A DNA stretch of 64,000 nucleotides from Actinomycetota bacterium (GCA_009886115.1 VFJJ01000026.1:31536-95535), one strand, 5' to 3'. Positions 45,487 through 54,845 are shown, numbered from the stretch's first letter. Numbers and translations: made by a program. Notes: generated from the sequence alone by a model not told the origin.

Positions 45487-45710
45487 CCTGTGCGGGCTCC
45501 GTCGTGCTCACGGCGCCCGAGCTACGCACGACATCAGGGGGCTCCGACACAGGCGGGCTCCGACGTCAGAACCCGGCACCGGGAACGTCGCAGCACCCGG
45601 CGGCGAGCTTCAGGGCGGCGATGGGCGACCTGCTCGACGCCGTTTCGAGCCCCGGCGCGCTCACCCGCACCGTGACGACGTCCACGTGTTCAGGCTCGGC
45701 GTCCCAACCG

Positions 45711-47459
45711 TCAGCTCGCGAGGAGCTGAGCCAGGTCGATCTCGACGGCGTCGAGGGCGGCGTCGGCGATGGACCGCTCGGACGCCACGATCTCCATATA
45801 GGCCTTGAGCTTGGGCTCGGTACCGCTCGGGCGGATCACGACCCGACCGCGGTCTTCCAAGGTCACGATCAATCCGTCGGTGGGTGGGAGGTCGTCGACC
45901 CCGGGGAGCAGATCGACCCACATCACGACGCGGCGTCCTCCGAGGCTCGCCGGGGGGTTGGCCCGGAGGCGCTCCATACCCCGGGAGATGACGCTGAGCC
46001 CGTCGGGACCGCTCACCCGGAGCGTCCACGGACGGGTCACGTGCAGGCCATGCCGACGAGCGAGGTCGGCGAGCATCTCGGTGACCGATGAGCCCTGCGC
46101 CGAGAGCCCGGCGACGAGCTCGGCCATCACCAGCCCGGCGCTGAGGCCGTCCTTGTCGCGCACGGCGCCGCCGACGTCGTAGCCCAGGGCCTCCTCGTAG
46201 CCCAGCACGAAACGGTGATCGGGCCGGACGAGCGCCGCTGACTCGATCCACTTGAAGCCCGTGAGCGTGCGCGCGCTCACGGCCCCGTGGTGCTCGGCGA
46301 TGCGTTCGACAAGGGTGCCCGAGGCCACCGTCGAGACCACGAGCCGGGGCCGCGTGTCACCCGAGGCGCCCGAGGCTCCCGAGGCTCCCGAGGCGCCGGC
46401 TCGTTGCAGCAGATGCTCGGCGAGCAGGGCTCCGGTCTCGTCGCCGGTGAGCGTTCGCCAGCCTGCGGGCGCGCTCGGGTCGGGGATGGCCACCGCCAGC
46501 CGGTCGGCGTCGGGGTCGTTGGCGATGATCACCTGGGCCTCGGTCTCACGAGCCAGCGCCATCGCCCGGTCGAGCGCTCCGGGCTCCTCCGGATTGGGAA
46601 AGGCGACCGTGGGAAAGTCGGGATCGGGGTCGAACTGCTCCTGCACCCGATGGGGCGGCGCGAACCCGGCCTGGTCGAGCAGCGAGCAGAACGGCGCCCC
46701 ACCCACGCCGTGCATGGCCGTGTACACCACCACGAGCCGGCGAGGGCCTCGCGGATCGACGAGCGCGAGCGCATCGTGCTCGTAGGCGGCGACGAGATCG
46801 TCGGGCACCGGCTCGACCGCGTCGGGGGCAGCTGGCAGGCCGCGAACGTTGTCGACGGCGACCATGTGCGCAGCGATGCAGGCGTCGACGGGCGGACGGA
46901 TCTGGGCGCCGTCGCCCCAATAGACCTTGTAGCCGTTGTCGGGCGCGGGATTGTGGCTCGCCGTCACCATGATCCCGGCCGCCGTACCGAGTTGGCGTAC
47001 GGCGTAGGCCAACCACGGCGTGGGGCCGATCGTCGGGAAGGCCATCACCCGCAGGCCGGCCCCGGCGATCACGGCTGCGCTGTCGGCTGCGAACTCGGCC
47101 GAGCCGTGCCGCGCGTCGCGTCCGATCACGACCCCCCGATCGGCGGCGTCGGAAACGGCATCGAGGAGATGGCGAGCCAGCCCGACCGCCGCCCGCCGCA
47201 CGACAGCCCGGTTCATCCGGTTGGGGCCCGCGCCCACGATGCCCCGCAGCCCGGCGGTTCCGAACTCCAGCAGGCCGCTGAACCGCTCGGCGAGCTCGGC
47301 GTCGGCTACTTCGGCGTCGGCTGCGCCGATGGCGAACGCTCCACGCTCCGGTTGCGCCTCGGCCCGAGCGACGAGGTCCTCGAGCTCGGCCCGGGTCGCC
47401 GGATCGGGATCGTCGGCGATCCAGGCGCGAACCCGGGCCGCGAGACGGCCGTCGATCAC
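45711..47459 (-). CDS. phosphohexomutase/phosphopentomutase of the PMM/PGM family
   Basis: An alpha-D-phosphohexomutase-superfamily enzyme, 582 residues from GTG 47459. The phosphoserine loop TASHNPAPDNGYKVYW, the Mg loop NDPDADRLAV, the sugar loop GYEEALGYDVGG and the phosphate-binding loop RPSGTEPKLKAY are all intact. The length and N-terminal LLEFGTAGLRG match the PGM2-like group, which includes phosphopentomutases. In this gene context, ribose 1-P and deoxyribose 1-P to their 5-phosphates is the likeliest reaction; no DeoB-type mutase is present. A GASGASGASGASG stretch is coded by a short tandem repeat. It overlaps the upstream kinase gene by 4 nt. Confidence 0.88.
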   Translation of the reverse strand: MIDGRLAARVRAWIADDPDPATRAELEDLVARAEAQPERGAFAIGAADAEVADAELAERFSGLLEFGTAGLRGIVGAGPNRMNRAVVRRAAVGLARHLLDAVSDAADRGVVIGRDARHGSAEFAADSAAVIAGAGLRVMAFPTIGPTPWLAYAVRQLGTAAGIMVTASHNPAPDNGYKVYWGDGAQIRPPVDACIAAHMVAVDNVRGLPAAPDAVEPVPDDLVAAYEHDALALVDPRGPRRLVVVYTAMHGVGGAPFCSLLDQAGFAPPHRVQEQFDPDPDFPTVAFPNPEEPGALDRAMALARETEAQVIIANDPDADRLAVAIPDPSAPAGWRTLTGDETGALLAEHLLQRAGASGASGASGASGDTRPRLVVSTVASGTLVERIAEHHGAVSARTLTGFKWIESAALVRPDHRFVLGYEEALGYDVGGAVRDKDGLSAGLVMAELVAGLSAQGSSVTEMLADLARRHGLHVTRPWTLRVSGPDGLSVISRGMERLRANPPASLGGRRVVMWVDLLPGVDDLPPTDGLIVTLEDRGRVVIRPSGTEPKLKAYMEIVASERSIADAALDAVEIDLAQLLAS

Positions 47460-48487
47460 CAGGCGAGCTCTCGACGAGCGAGGGCGCGGAGATCGACCGA
47501 CGGGCGAGCCCCGAGGTGGGTGATGACCTCGGCCGCGGCCAACGAACCGAGCCGCGCGCACATGGTGAGGTCGGCGCCGTTGGTGTAGCCGTGGAGGAAA
47601 CCCGCGGCGTAGAGGTCGCCGGCCCCGGTGGTGTCGACCTTGTGGTCGACCGGATGGGCGGGCACGTCGATCACGCCGTCGTGGGTGACGATCACCGATC
47701 CCTCGGGCCCCCGGGTCAGCGCGGCGATCTTCACGTGTCCGCGTACCCGTTCGACGGCCGTGTCGAAGTCGTGCACCCGGTACAGCGAACAGATCTCGAC
47801 CTCGTTGGCAAAGACGATCTCGATCCCGTCGTCCATGAGCTGCAGCCATTCCGGACGGTGACGCTCCACGCAGAACCCGTCGGACAGGCTGATGGCCACC
47901 TCCCGGCCGGCGTCGTGGGCGGTCGATGCGGCCTTCCAGTACGCCTGCTTGGCCTCGGGACGGTCGAAGAGGTAGCCCTCCATGTAGGTGACCTTCGCCC
48001 GGGCCACGAGCTCGGTGCGCACCTCGGCCGGACCGAACTCAGCCGAGACGCCGAGGCAGGTGTGCATCGTGCGCTGGGCGTCGGGCGTGACGACGATGAG
48101 ACAGCGTCCTGTGGGGGTCCCGTCGACCACAGGCGGATTGGGGAACTCGACACCCGCCGCCTTGATGTCGTGCGTGAACACGTGTCCGAGCTGATCGGCC
48201 GAGACCTTGCCCAGATAGGCGACGCGAGAGCCGAACGACGCCAGCCCCACCATGGTGTTGGCCGCCGAGCCGCCCGAGATCTCGATGCCCGGTCCCATGG
48301 CCGCGTAGAGCGCCTCGGCCCGGTCGGTGTCGATGAGGGTCATCGAGCCCTTGGCCAGCTCCAGATTGTGGATGAACGCGTCGGACTCGCTGCTCAACAC
48401 GTCGACGAGAGCGTTGCCGATCCCGACGACGTCGTAGTCGGCTGTAGCGGCCGGCGGGGCCTGCTCGGCCGATCGGGGTTCGGTCAT
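47456..48487 (-). CDS. PfkB-family kinase, adenosine kinase-like
   Basis: A ribokinase-family kinase of 343 residues from ATG 48487. It has VVGIGNALVDVLSSESDAFI, ISGGSAANTMVGLASFG, RTMHTCLGVSAEF and the anion-hole/catalytic motif DTTGAGDLYAAGFLHG. The pattern and length match the adenosine-kinase-like subgroup of bacterial PfkB proteins, so adenosine or another nucleoside is the probable acceptor. It overlaps fbiC upstream and the mutase downstream, each by 4 nt. A sugar-kinase role is possible. Confidence 0.83.
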   Translation of the reverse strand: MTEPRSAEQAPPAATADYDVVGIGNALVDVLSSESDAFIHNLELAKGSMTLIDTDRAEALYAAMGPGIEISGGSAANTMVGLASFGSRVAYLGKVSADQLGHVFTHDIKAAGVEFPNPPVVDGTPTGRCLIVVTPDAQRTMHTCLGVSAEFGPAEVRTELVARAKVTYMEGYLFDRPEAKQAYWKAASTAHDAGREVAISLSDGFCVERHRPEWLQLMDDGIEIVFANEVEICSLYRVHDFDTAVERVRGHVKIAALTRGPEGSVIVTHDGVIDVPAHPVDHKVDTTGAGDLYAAGFLHGYTNGADLTMCARLGSLAAAEVITHLGARPSVDLRALARRELAW

Positions 48488-50880
48488 GTGGGCGTTGGCA
48501 CCTTGTGCTTGGCGACGAAGGTCACGGGGATGCGGGTGAGGTCGTCGAGGCTCAGCGACACCGAGGGACGGGCCACGGTCTCGACCCGACCGTAGAGCGT
48601 GGTGCGCTGCTCGAGGCGGCGGCCGATCGGTTCGCAGATGGCGCGGAACTGGTCCTCTTCCACGTACTGACCGTGGTTGGCGCCGGCGGCGCGCGAGATG
48701 TTCTCGTCCATCAGGGTGCCGCCGAGGTCGTTGACCCCCGCGAGGAGCATCTGCTGCACGCCGTGCATCCCGAGCTTGACCCACGACGCCTGGATGTTGT
48801 CGATCACCCCGAAGAACGCGATCCGGGCCGTGGCATGCAGCGCCAGGGCTTCGCGAAACAGGGGACCGGGACGCGACCGGCGCTGGAGGTAGATCGGCGT
48901 GGCCATGTGCACGAACGGCAAGGGCACGACCTCGGTGAAGCCCCCGGTCTCCTTCTGGAGATCACGGGCCCGAACGAAATGCCGGGCGATGTGGATTGGA
49001 TGCTCGACGTGGCCGAACATGATGGTGACGTTGGAGCGCAGGCCGACCCGGTGGGCTTGACGGTGGGCGTCGAGCCACTCCTCGGTGTTCACCTTGTCGG
49101 GGCAGATGATGGCCCTGACCTCGTCGTCGAGGATCTCGGCGGCCGTGCCCGGCAACGTCCCCAACCCCAAGGCCTTCAGCCGGCTCAGGTACTCGCCGAG
49201 CGGAACGCCGAGACGGCGAGCCCCCTCGGTCACCTCGAGAGCGGTGAAGCCGTGGACGTGGATGTCGGGGGCGACGGTCTTGACCGCCTCGATCACCGAC
49301 GCGTAGTAGTCGCCGTCGAAGTCGGGATGGATCCCGCCTTGCAGGCAGACCTCGGTGGCCCCCCGTTCGACGGCCTCGACCACCCGGCGCTGGATCTCGG
49401 AGTGGTCGAGCAGGTACGGAGCGCCGCGCAGGTTGAGCGAGAGCGGCCCTTTCGAGAACGCGCAGAACTTGCACTTGAACGTGCAGACGTTGGTGTAGTT
49501 GATGTTCCGGTTCCGTACGAACGTGACGACATCGCCGACGGCCTGGGTCCGAAGATCGTCGGCCAGCTCACACACGGCGTTCAGCTCCGGGCCCCGGGCG
49601 CTCAGGAGGGTGACGATCTCGTCGATGCCCACCTCCTGGCCGCTCCGCACGCCCGAGATCACCTCCTCGACCCGACCCCCGGGGAACGTCCGGGCCTGCC
49701 GGGCCCGCTCGAGCCGATCGACGGCTACCAGCGTCGGCGGCTCGTGGTCTTCGTCGCCGGCGGTCCACGTGTCGTCGCGGGCCAGTCCCTCGGCGTCGCT
49801 GCGGCCCATCACCGCGAAGCGCAGCCCGGCGTCGATCCAGGCCTCGGGCCGGCGCACGTACTCGGGGTAGATCGTGAGGCGCGGCACGAGCACCTTGCCC
49901 GCAGCGTCCGTGGCCGTAGCCAGGAGGTCGAGGCCGGGCCAGGGTCGCTCGGGATTCACATGGTCGGGCGTGACCGGTGAGACGCCACCCCAGTCGTCGA
50001 TGCCCGCGGCCACGAGGGGCGCCAGATCGTCGGACAGGTTCGGCGGAGCCTGGAGATGCACCGCGTCGGGGAGCAGCAGGCGGGCCACGGCGATCGTCCA
50101 ACGCAGCTCGTCGGCCGGGCACGCCTTGGCCCGGAACATGGTGGTCCCCGCCTTGGGCAGGAAGTTCTGGACGATCACTTCCTGCACGTGGCCGTGCCGG
50201 TGGTGCGATGCCGCGATCGCCAGCAACGCCTCGATGCGCTCCTGCCGAGTCTCGCCGATGCCCACCAGGATGCCCGTGGTGAACGGGACAGCTGCCTCAC
50301 CTGCGGCCTCCAGGGCAGCCAGACGGCGCTCGGGCGTCTTGTCGGGAGCACCCGCGTGGGGACCCCCGGGCTCGCCGAGGCGAGCGGCCAGGGTCTCGAT
50401 CATCATCCCCTGGCTGGGGCTCACGGCGCGGAGGCGCTCGAACTGGGCTCGGGTGAGCGCCCCGGCGTTGGCGTGGGGCAGCAGCCCCGTCTCGTCGAGA
50501 ACGGCCCGGGCCGCAGCCACGAGGTAGTCGACGGTGTCGGCGTACCCGTGCTCGGCCAGCCATGCTGCAGCGACGGGGTAGCGCTCCTCGGGAGCCTCGC
50601 CCAGTGTGAAGAGGGCTTCGTGGCAGCCCATCGCCTGACCGTGCCTGGCGATGTCGAGCACCTGGTCGATCGTGAGGTACGCAGCGTCGAGACGGGCGGG
50701 CGGCTTGGCGAACGTGCAGTAGCCGCAGCGGTCGCGACAGAGCATGGTGAGCGGTATGAACACCTTGGGGGAGTAGGTGATCCGGCTCCCGAACAGGCGG
50801 TCGCGCCGCTCTCCGGCCCTGGCGACGAGCTCGGCAAGGGGGGCGTCGAGCAGCCAGCGGGCCGCAGCGAGATCGTCCAT
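48484..50880 (-). CDS. fbiC: FO synthase, fused CofG-CofH
   Basis: A bifunctional radical SAM enzyme (798 residues) making 7,8-didemethyl-8-hydroxy-5-deazariboflavin, the chromophore of coenzyme F420, from tyrosine and 5-amino-6-ribitylaminouracil. Two radical SAM CxxxCxxC motifs are visible: CRDRCGYC near residue 48 (CofG part) and CTFKCKFC near residue 465 (CofH part). The conserved LPFVHMATPIYLQRRSRPGP and GGTLMDENISRAAGANHG confirm CofH. Fused FbiC is typical of Actinobacteria. Other F420 genes (fbiA, fbiB, fbiD) are not in the window. It is embedded in a pentose/nucleoside operon, overlapping the kinase gene by 4 nt. Confidence 0.96.
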   Translation of the reverse strand: MDDLAAARWLLDAPLAELVARAGERRDRLFGSRITYSPKVFIPLTMLCRDRCGYCTFAKPPARLDAAYLTIDQVLDIARHGQAMGCHEALFTLGEAPEERYPVAAAWLAEHGYADTVDYLVAAARAVLDETGLLPHANAGALTRAQFERLRAVSPSQGMMIETLAARLGEPGGPHAGAPDKTPERRLAALEAAGEAAVPFTTGILVGIGETRQERIEALLAIAASHHRHGHVQEVIVQNFLPKAGTTMFRAKACPADELRWTIAVARLLLPDAVHLQAPPNLSDDLAPLVAAGIDDWGGVSPVTPDHVNPERPWPGLDLLATATDAAGKVLVPRLTIYPEYVRRPEAWIDAGLRFAVMGRSDAEGLARDDTWTAGDEDHEPPTLVAVDRLERARQARTFPGGRVEEVISGVRSGQEVGIDEIVTLLSARGPELNAVCELADDLRTQAVGDVVTFVRNRNINYTNVCTFKCKFCAFSKGPLSLNLRGAPYLLDHSEIQRRVVEAVERGATEVCLQGGIHPDFDGDYYASVIEAVKTVAPDIHVHGFTALEVTEGARRLGVPLGEYLSRLKALGLGTLPGTAAEILDDEVRAIICPDKVNTEEWLDAHRQAHRVGLRSNVTIMFGHVEHPIHIARHFVRARDLQKETGGFTEVVPLPFVHMATPIYLQRRSRPGPLFREALALHATARIAFFGVIDNIQASWVKLGMHGVQQMLLAGVNDLGGTLMDENISRAAGANHGQYVEEDQFRAICEPIGRRLEQRTTLYGRVETVARPSVSLSLDDLTRIPVTFVAKHKVPTPT

Positions 50881-50941
50881 GGCGGCGAGGCTATTCGTTC
50901 CGCCGCCCGTCAGCAGATGCCACCCGCCGCGCGGGCCGCGA

Positions 50942-51124
50942 TCAGTCGTCGGTCAGGTCGTCCTCGGTGATCTCCATGTCCCACCGTTCGCGGCAGTCGG
51001 GGCAGCGGTAGGCCACGATGTCGCCGCCCTCGTACTCGTCGTCGGGCTTGATCTCATAGAGCAAGAAGCACTCGCCGCCGCATTCCATGCAGGCGATCGT
51101 CGCGGGCGGACGGGCGTTGGCCAC
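50942..51124 (-). CDS. small zinc-ribbon protein
   Basis: A 60-residue acidic protein from GTG 51124 with SD GAGGAGG 6 nt upstream. Two Cys pairs, CMECGGEC and CPDC, form a likely zinc ribbon; the C-terminus is acidic (DMEITEDDLTDD). It lies 15 nt after tal and 61 nt before fbiC in the same operon. The function is unknown; small zinc ribbons often bind nucleic acid or a protein partner. Confidence 0.75.
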   Translation of the reverse strand: MANARPPATIACMECGGECFLLYEIKPDDEYEGGDIVAYRCPDCRERWDMEITEDDLTDD

Positions 51125-51139
51125 AGCCGGCCTCCTCGC

Positions 51140-52258
51140 TCAGCGGGCCCGCATCTCGTCGGCGCGCTTGGCGATGGTCTCGAGCACCTGGATGTGCGAC
51201 GCCGAGAACGCCGCGACGCCTTCCTCCTCGATGACACGGGTGACGTCGTCGAAGTCGACGCCGGCTCCGGCCAGCCCGGCGATCTGCTCGGCTGCCTCGT
51301 CGACGTCGCGCATGATCGTGTCGCGCTGGGGATCGCCGTGGTCGTGCAGTGCCTCGATCGACGCAGGCGCCAGGGTGTTCACGGTGTCGGGACCGATGAG
51401 CTCGTCGACGTAGAGCGTGTCGGAGTAGGCCGGGTTCTTGGTCGAGGTCGAGGCCCACAGCGGTCGCTGTACCCGGGCGCCGGCCGCCGCGAGCGGCTCC
51501 CACCGCTCGCCCGAGAAGCGTTGCTGGAACAGGCGGTAGGCCAGCTTGGCGTTGGCGACCGCGGCGGTACCGCGCAGCGGATGCCCTTCCGGCAGCCGTC
51601 GATCGGCCTCGGTGTCGACCCGGCTCACGAAGAAGCTGGCGACCGACCCCAGCTTCGACGGATCGCCTCCCGCAGCGACGAGCCGCTCGAGCCCTCGCAG
51701 GTAGGCTTCGATCACCTCGCCGTAGCGGGCGAGACTGAAGATCAACGTGACGTTGACGCTGCGGCCTTCGGCGATGGCCTCCTCGATGACCGGCAGGCCT
51801 TCGGGGGTGGCCGGCACCTTGACCATGACCGTGGGGCGGTCGAGGCGTGTATGCAACTCGCGGAGCTGGCGAAGGGTGCCCGCCGTGTCACGGGCCAAGC
51901 GGGGATCGACCTCGATCGAGACGAAGCCGTCGCGACCGTCGAGCCGTTGGTGGATGGGCGCCAGCAGATCGGCAACCTGGGAGATGTCGCGGAGCACCAT
52001 CTCCCAGTAGCACTCGTCGGTGCTGCGGCCCTCGGCGACGAGCTCGCGGAGCTGGGGGTCGTACTCGTCACCCGAGGAGATCGCCTTGTCGAAGATCGAC
52101 GGGTTCGATGTGACGCCCCGGATGCCGTGGTCGTGGAGCAAGCGCGCCAGGTCGCCGTTGGTGATGAGGAGGCGCCTGACGTTGTCGTACCACGGGCTCT
52201 GGCCGAAATCGTTGAGCCGGGCGATGGGGCTACCGGTCGAAGCGGTGCTGGAGGTCAT
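51140..52258 (-). CDS. tal: transaldolase
   Basis: Tal moves a dihydroxyacetone unit between sedoheptulose 7-P and glyceraldehyde 3-P. The 372-residue protein fits the longer actinobacterial type: GIRGVTSNPSIFDKAI, MVKVPATPEGLPVIEE, VNVTLIFSLARYGEVIEAYLRGLE and the Schiff-base Lys in ASTSTKNPAYSDTLYV. ATG 52258 overlaps the transketolase stop. It is co-transcribed with tkt and links ribose 5-P from nucleosides to glycolysis. Confidence 0.95.
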   Translation of the reverse strand: MTSSTASTGSPIARLNDFGQSPWYDNVRRLLITNGDLARLLHDHGIRGVTSNPSIFDKAISSGDEYDPQLRELVAEGRSTDECYWEMVLRDISQVADLLAPIHQRLDGRDGFVSIEVDPRLARDTAGTLRQLRELHTRLDRPTVMVKVPATPEGLPVIEEAIAEGRSVNVTLIFSLARYGEVIEAYLRGLERLVAAGGDPSKLGSVASFFVSRVDTEADRRLPEGHPLRGTAAVANAKLAYRLFQQRFSGERWEPLAAAGARVQRPLWASTSTKNPAYSDTLYVDELIGPDTVNTLAPASIEALHDHGDPQRDTIMRDVDEAAEQIAGLAGAGVDFDDVTRVIEEEGVAAFSASHIQVLETIAKRADEMRAR

Positions 52259-54306
52259 TCGTCGTCCTCGTCTTCTTCGTCGTCGTCGTCGTCGTACTCG
52301 TCGTCTTCGTAGGCGGATTCCTGCATGAGCTGGCGGGCCCGCTCGGTCACGTTGGGCACGTTGAAGCCGAACTTCTCGAGCGCGATCGCGCCCGGAGCGG
52401 AGGCTCCGAAGGTGTCGATGGTGACGGCGTCGTCGGCCCAACGATCCCATCCGAAGCTGGTGCCGGCCTCGACCACCATCGTGAGAGCGTCGGAGGGCAG
52501 CACGTCCTCCTGGACGTCCTCGCTCTGAGCGCCGAAGAGCTCGCACGACGGCATCGAGACCACCCGCACCGAGTAGCCCTCCTCCTCGAGCTGCGCCGCG
52601 GCGGTGACGCACAGGCTCAGCTCGGAGCCCGTGCCGATCAGGATGAGGTCGAGGGCGGCCGGGTCGGACTCGGCTTCGAGCACGTACGCGCCCTGGGCCA
52701 CTCCCACGTCGGCGTTGGCCTCTGTGCCTTCGAGGACCGGCAACGCCTGGCGGCTGAGGATGATCGCGGTCGGGCCGTCGCCTTCGAGATGCACCTTCCA
52801 GGCCGCTGCGGTCTCGTTGGCGTCAGCGGGACGGATCACCGTGAGATGGGGAATGGCGCGAAGGCTGGCCAGCTGTTCGACGGGCTGGTGGGTGGGGCCG
52901 TCCTCGCCGAGGCCGATGGAGTCGTGCGACCAGACGAAGGCCACCTTGGCCCGCGAGAGCGCAGCCAACCGTACGGCGGGCCGCATGTAGTCGGCGAAGA
53001 CGAGGAACGTGCCTCCGAAGGGGATCGTGCCGCCGTGCAGCGCCATCCCGTTCATGATCGAGCCCATGCCGTGTTCTCGTACCCCGAAGTGGAGTTGGTT
53101 ACCCGTGAAATCGGTTCGGGTGATCGGGCGGGAGCCCTTGATGGCCGTCCCGGTGTTGCCGGTGAGGTCGGCGCCGCCGCCCACGAGACCGGGAACGTCG
53201 GGGAGGATCGCGGTGAGCACGTCGGAGGAGGCCGCACGTGTGGCGACCGACGCTCCGGGCTGCCAACGGGGCAATCGGGCCATCCAGCCCGGACGGCCTC
53301 GGGCCGACCACGTCGTCGCCCAACGCTCGGCCCGCTCGGGATCGTCGCGTTCGAGGGCGCCGAGTCGCGCCTCCCACGCCTCGCGCAACGGCAGACCCCG
53401 GCGCCCGGCCGCCCGGTAGTACGCGCTCACGGCATCGGGCACGAAGAAGTGCTCGTCCTCGGGGAGCCCGAGGATCCGCTTGACGACGGCGACCTCGTCG
53501 GCGCCCAGCGGATCGCCGTGAGCCTTGGACGTGTCGGTGAACTTGGGGCTGGGCGTGCCGATGTGGCTGCGCAGGATCACCAGGCTCGGACGATCGTCAA
53601 CCACCATGGCCCGCCGCAGCCCGGCTTCGATGGCTTCGAGGTCCTCAGCGACCTCGCCGAGCTGGACGACGTTCCAGCCGTAGCCCTCGAAGCGGCGGGC
53701 GGCGTCGTCGCTCAGCGCTACCTCGGTCGGGCCGTCGATGGTGATGTGGTTGTCGTCGTAGATGGCGACGAGGCGTCCGAGGCCCAGATGGCCGGCCAGG
53801 CTGGCGGCCTCGTGGCTCACGCCTTCGGAGAGGTCGCCGTCGCCGCAGATCACGAAGATCCGGTGATCGCACAGGTCGGCGCCGAACGTCTCACGGAGAT
53901 GCCGCTCGGCGATGGCCATGCCCACGCCGTTGGCGAAGCCCTGACCCAGCGGACCGGTCGTGACCTCGACCCCGGCGGCATGACCACGCTCGGGATGGCC
54001 GGGCGTGCGCGACCCCCATTGGCGGAACGCCTTGATGTCGTCGAGGGTCAGCCCGAAGCCCGTGGTGTGCAAGAACCCGTAGAGCAACATCGAGGCGTGG
54101 CCGGCCGAGAGGATGAACCGGTCGCGGTCGGGCCAGTCGGGCGCGGTGGCGTCGTAGTTCATGACCCGGGTGAAGAGCACGTGCGTGAGCGGCGCCAGGG
54201 CCATGGCCGTGCCCGGATGGCCGGAGTTGGCCTGCTGCACGGCGTCCATGGCCAACGCCCGGATCACGTTGATGGCGCGGCCTTCAAGCTCGCCGGTCTC
54301 GCTCAC
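52255..54306 (-). CDS. tkt: transketolase
   Basis: A TPP-dependent transketolase, 683 residues from GTG 54306, chosen because EGRAINVIRALAMDAVQQANSGHPG is the normal N-terminus and AAGGG lies upstream. Further marks are GPLGQGFANGVGMA, the TPP/Mg motif VICGDGDLSEGVSHEAASLA, DDNHITIDGPT, the C-terminal-half HDSIGLGEDGPTHQPVEQL and the phosphate/acceptor residues in FGVREHGMGSIMNG. After the conserved end (FGFNVPNVTERARQLM) is an unusual acidic tail of about 20 residues (EDDEYDDDDDEEDEDDE). It is the first gene of the tkt-tal-fbiC operon. The 197 nt upstream separate it from the divergent GroES-like gene. Confidence 0.95.
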   Translation of the reverse strand: MSETGELEGRAINVIRALAMDAVQQANSGHPGTAMALAPLTHVLFTRVMNYDATAPDWPDRDRFILSAGHASMLLYGFLHTTGFGLTLDDIKAFRQWGSRTPGHPERGHAAGVEVTTGPLGQGFANGVGMAIAERHLRETFGADLCDHRIFVICGDGDLSEGVSHEAASLAGHLGLGRLVAIYDDNHITIDGPTEVALSDDAARRFEGYGWNVVQLGEVAEDLEAIEAGLRRAMVVDDRPSLVILRSHIGTPSPKFTDTSKAHGDPLGADEVAVVKRILGLPEDEHFFVPDAVSAYYRAAGRRGLPLREAWEARLGALERDDPERAERWATTWSARGRPGWMARLPRWQPGASVATRAASSDVLTAILPDVPGLVGGGADLTGNTGTAIKGSRPITRTDFTGNQLHFGVREHGMGSIMNGMALHGGTIPFGGTFLVFADYMRPAVRLAALSRAKVAFVWSHDSIGLGEDGPTHQPVEQLASLRAIPHLTVIRPADANETAAAWKVHLEGDGPTAIILSRQALPVLEGTEANADVGVAQGAYVLEAESDPAALDLILIGTGSELSLCVTAAAQLEEEGYSVRVVSMPSCELFGAQSEDVQEDVLPSDALTMVVEAGTSFGWDRWADDAVTIDTFGASAPGAIALEKFGFNVPNVTERARQLMQESAYEDDEYDDDDDEEDEDDE

Positions 54307-54503
54307 GATGCACCCTTCGTCGTCACTGCGTCTCTCGCGGGACGCTCCCCCAGTGTGGATCGTCCGGTCCTGCGCTCCAGAGCCTATGCGGCAGAGATGC
54401 TGGTCTCGCGCCCTCTGGGCGATCGTGCGCGTGCCCGCCTGCCGTCGATGGGCTCCCGCCGAAATCGGGGCGGCGGCGAAGGCACCGGTAGCCTCTCGCG
54501 TCG

Positions 54504-54845
54504 ATGAGCGACCCTGTCGACAACTCGCCCGACGCACGCCACGGCATCCGGATGACAGCGGATCGGATCCTCGCCCGCCCAGCCCAAGACGGCGGAGAAC
54601 GGCGGTCGCGAGCCGGCATCCTCATCCCGGCCACGGCCGAGCTGAACAAGCGGCTCCAGTGGGCGGAGGTCGTCGCAGTGGGGCCGACGGTGCGCAACAT
54701 CGAGGACGGCGACCGGGTGCTGTTCTCGCCTGAGAATTGCTTCGAGGTCGACCTGCGAGGCGACAACTACCTGATCCTGCGCGAGCGCGACATCCACGCC
54801 ATCGCCTCGGCCCGCGGCGAAGGCCAGACCGGGCTCTACCTGTAG
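54504..54845 (+). CDS. GroES/Cpn10-family protein
   Basis: A 113-residue protein with the Cpn10 fold pattern: MTADRILARPAQDGGERRSRAGILIPATAE at the N-terminus with the mobile-loop position, EVVAVGPTVRNIEDGDRVLFSPENCFEVD, and the C-terminal strand DNYLILRERDIHAIAS. The mobile loop that contacts GroEL is diverged (RRSRAGILIPATA instead of ETTTASGIVLPD...). No groEL adjoins. It may be a second, specialised co-chaperonin. Its N-terminal 15 residues are extra. Confidence 0.78.
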   Translation: MSDPVDNSPDARHGIRMTADRILARPAQDGGERRSRAGILIPATAELNKRLQWAEVVAVGPTVRNIEDGDRVLFSPENCFEVDLRGDNYLILRERDIHAIASARGEGQTGLYL

